This document shows, in pieces, positions 62,361-64,000 of a DNA stretch of 64,000 bases. Position numbers and translations under genes: made by a program. The notes under the pieces are model-generated. The model had not been told where the DNA came from, searched no databases, and saw only the letters and a program-made list of their open reading frames with translations. Where the stretch lies: contig JAKZZE010000020.1 in the NCBI GenBank assembly GCA_024220505.1, positions 1,031,880 through 1,095,879 of the forward strand, written 5' to 3'. Positions within the stretch are counted from its first letter, which is position 1; the number at the start of each line of letters is the position of its first letter. Source of the DNA: Rhizopus arrhizus (lineage: Eukaryota; Mucoromycota; Mucoromycetes; Mucorales; Rhizopodaceae).

Positions 62361-64000
62361 AAAGATTTTGTTTTTATTTAATAGGAAGATATTTGCAGGC
62401 GACTAAAAAGTCATTATTGCATCTTCAAGTACAAAGAATAAGAATAAGTACAAAAAAAGGAGCCTGAGAAACAGAAAAACTCCAAAAAAATGATAAAGTA
62501 AAAAGATGAGATTCGCTGCCTACTTCCACAACTTAGCTGACCTACTGTCACAACCCAACGGTAAGGAACTTTGATGGCTTTACTTCCGTGGGGGATCAGC
62601 AGGAGACAGACAAAGAAGGGTTTCAGTCAGAGTTGCGAGAAGAACTTGAATACCAAGAGGCACCAGGAGAAGAGTCAATAGCATAGAAGCTATCAGGACG
62701 GCAGAGACGTTGAATATGCCAAAGCATAAGAAGCAGCGATGACCACCAAGGAGGACAGCGAGCTGAGCGACCAAGAGGCAACGAGGAAAGAGCAAAGTCT
62801 ATAGGGTAGGACCCAGGAGGACAGCGAGGCAGATCGGACCAAAGGAAGGACGGGATCAAATCACACTCGAGGAAGTGACGGCGAGAGCGACGATCACGTC
62901 CACAAGGACAATCTTCAGGCTTACCTGGCAGCCAACCAAGACGCCAACGAACCAAGAGAGAGCGTTCTGCACGGGTTGCAGGAACGTATAGGATGGGATC
63001 AACCACCAGAGCAGGGCGACATGCGCGTAGGAGAACCTGAGTAGTGGAGGTGACGAGAGAGATGACTTGACGCTCACGATACTGGCGAAAGAAGGTCTTG
63101 AGCCGAGCATCGGAGGATGGAGGAGGAGAAGGCAAAGCCAAGAAGAGCGGATTCTTGTCAAGATGGATCTTGATTCGAGAGACAGGCAGCGTTGACGACA
63201 GGAGAGACAGCAAGCAAGAACCAGGAAGCGAGCGAGCACGAAGGCAGAAACGAGTTGTAAGCACATCTATGTGGTGGTGCATAGACGGCAAGGTTGTCAT
63301 ATGTTTGATAACCAACGTAGAGGAGGTGGCAATGACCACCGACCATAATACGAAGGCATCGGTCTTGTAAGCGGTCGATTTCTTTGGCTTGAGCAGTGGT
63401 AAACTTTGAGATCGCAAGGCCGTACTCGAACTTGGGTCTGACAAAGGTAGCATAGATCCGAGCACACAAGAGAAGAGAAAAGCCTTGACGATTCACGCCA
63501 ATCTTGTTAAGAATTCCCATCAGTTGAAGGACACCAGGAGAACGAAGAGGAAGCACCGAAGCAGCAGAGAGACCAGTCTTGACGAAAGGCATACCAAGGT
63601 ATACAAACTTGTCGACCAAGGGCAGTGAAGTACCATAAAGGCTTAATTGGGTTGAACCAGATGACGATGAAGAGGAAGTGGGGTGGTTGAGCACCGCGCA
63701 CTTCAGAGGATTCCAGCGATATCCAAGAGACAGCGAGTGATCCTCACAGAGCTTGAGCATCTCTTTGACTGACTTTGCCGAGCCAATGACTGCGACATCG
63801 TCAGCAAAGAGGAGAGAGTTGACTGGGACCATACCAGCATCAGCAGAACCAGAGGAGGGAACCAAATGTGTGGCAGGAGCAGCGACTTGACGAAGGAGAG
63901 CAGGAAGAGTGTTGATGTACACCGAGTACAAGTGAGGACTGAGAACAGAACCTTGCAAGACACCGGTGACAGGAGAGAATGATGCAGAAGAATGGTGGAA
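62361..64000 (-). mobile_element. Non-LTR retrotransposon (LINE), 3' half
   Basis: Minus-strand element running off the right edge. The 3' UTR (62622 to about 62361) ends in AATAAAAACAAAATC. Base composition is clearly GC-richer than the rest of the window. Confidence 0.8.
62623..63963 (-). pseudogene. LINE reverse transcriptase C-terminal half, one frameshift
   Basis: The first frame (entering from beyond 63963) has QGSVLSPHLYSVYINTLP and the active-site LLFADDVAVIGS, then the thumb region (YATFVRPKFEYGLAI, DRLQDRCLRIMVGG). The second frame takes over near 63320 with HHIDVLTTRFCLRARSL and ends with a CCHC-like motif (CPCGRDRRSRRHFLEC) and stop at 62623-62625. A single-base indel near the GGHCHL codons explains the switch. 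The endonuclease and 5' part lie outside the window. Confidence 0.82.

Overview
This window is a deeply nested transposable-element landscape from an AT-rich eukaryotic genome. It most likely comes from an early-diverging fungus of the Mucoromycota (a Mucorales-type genome is my best guess). The evidence is the mixture of several Tc1/mariner families, a fungal CACTA/Plavaka-type transposase, a chromodomain Ty3/Gypsy element, a GC-richer LINE, and short GT-AG introns of 44-84 bp. I see no single-copy housekeeping protein gene. The only host genes I am sure of are two tRNA genes, tRNA-Thr(AGT) at 35903-35975 (+) and tRNA-Lys(CTT) at 51488-51560 (-). Element names below (TcA-TcF, dMar, CAC, GyA/GyC/GyE, LTR-B to LTR-I, IS6) are my own labels.

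Layout. 0-7.1 kb: a gag fragment split by a solo LTR, Tc1 element TcA inserted in Tc1 element TcB, a solo LTR, and a truncated Gypsy gag-pol (GyA). 7.1-11.4 kb: CAC-1, a non-autonomous CACTA-like element carrying Tc1 copy TcC-1. 12.1-15.5 kb: LTR-B2 with TcD inside it, abutting truncated TcE. 15.5-35.8 kb: CAC-2, a two-gene CACTA-like element with a multi-exon transposase gene on minus and a convergent four-exon accessory gene on plus. It is inflated by three dMar copies, two LTR-B insertions and the 7.8-kb chromovirus GyC. 35.9-39.4 kb: tRNA-Thr followed by a five-deep stack of LTRs. 39.4-42.8 kb: TcC-2 with an intact IS630-like element (IS6) in it. 42.8-51.4 kb: Gypsy element GyE on minus, lacking the RT core and RNase H, with dMar-5 at that place. 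51.5 kb: tRNA-Lys. 51.6-60.4 kb: CAC-3 (deletion derivative) and CAC-4 (transposase copy interrupted by dMar-6). 60.4-62.1 kb: intact Tc1 element TcF. 62.3-64.0 kb: tRNA-like relics and the 3' half of a LINE on minus.

The elements form a readable stratigraphy, because the window holds several empty-site/filled-site pairs and most insertions keep target duplications: TA for Tc1/mariner and IS630, 5 bp for GyC, LTR-B, LTR-F, LTR-I and the solo LTR at 4.6 kb, 4 bp for the GyE-type LTR family, and 3 bp for CAC-3. The strongest unusual signals are four. (1) Both tRNA genes have a CACTA-like terminus 54-57 bp upstream and GyE-family LTRs stacked 90-240 bp downstream. (2) A canonical -1 frameshift heptamer lies directly at the GyE gag stop, and a second heptamer with an adjacent stop occurs in both TcC copies. 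(3) Six dMar copies of exactly 1630 bp share the same dead transposase. (4) Four Tc1 families have ~215-bp terminal repeats that are each bounded by inverted copies of the same terminal motif.
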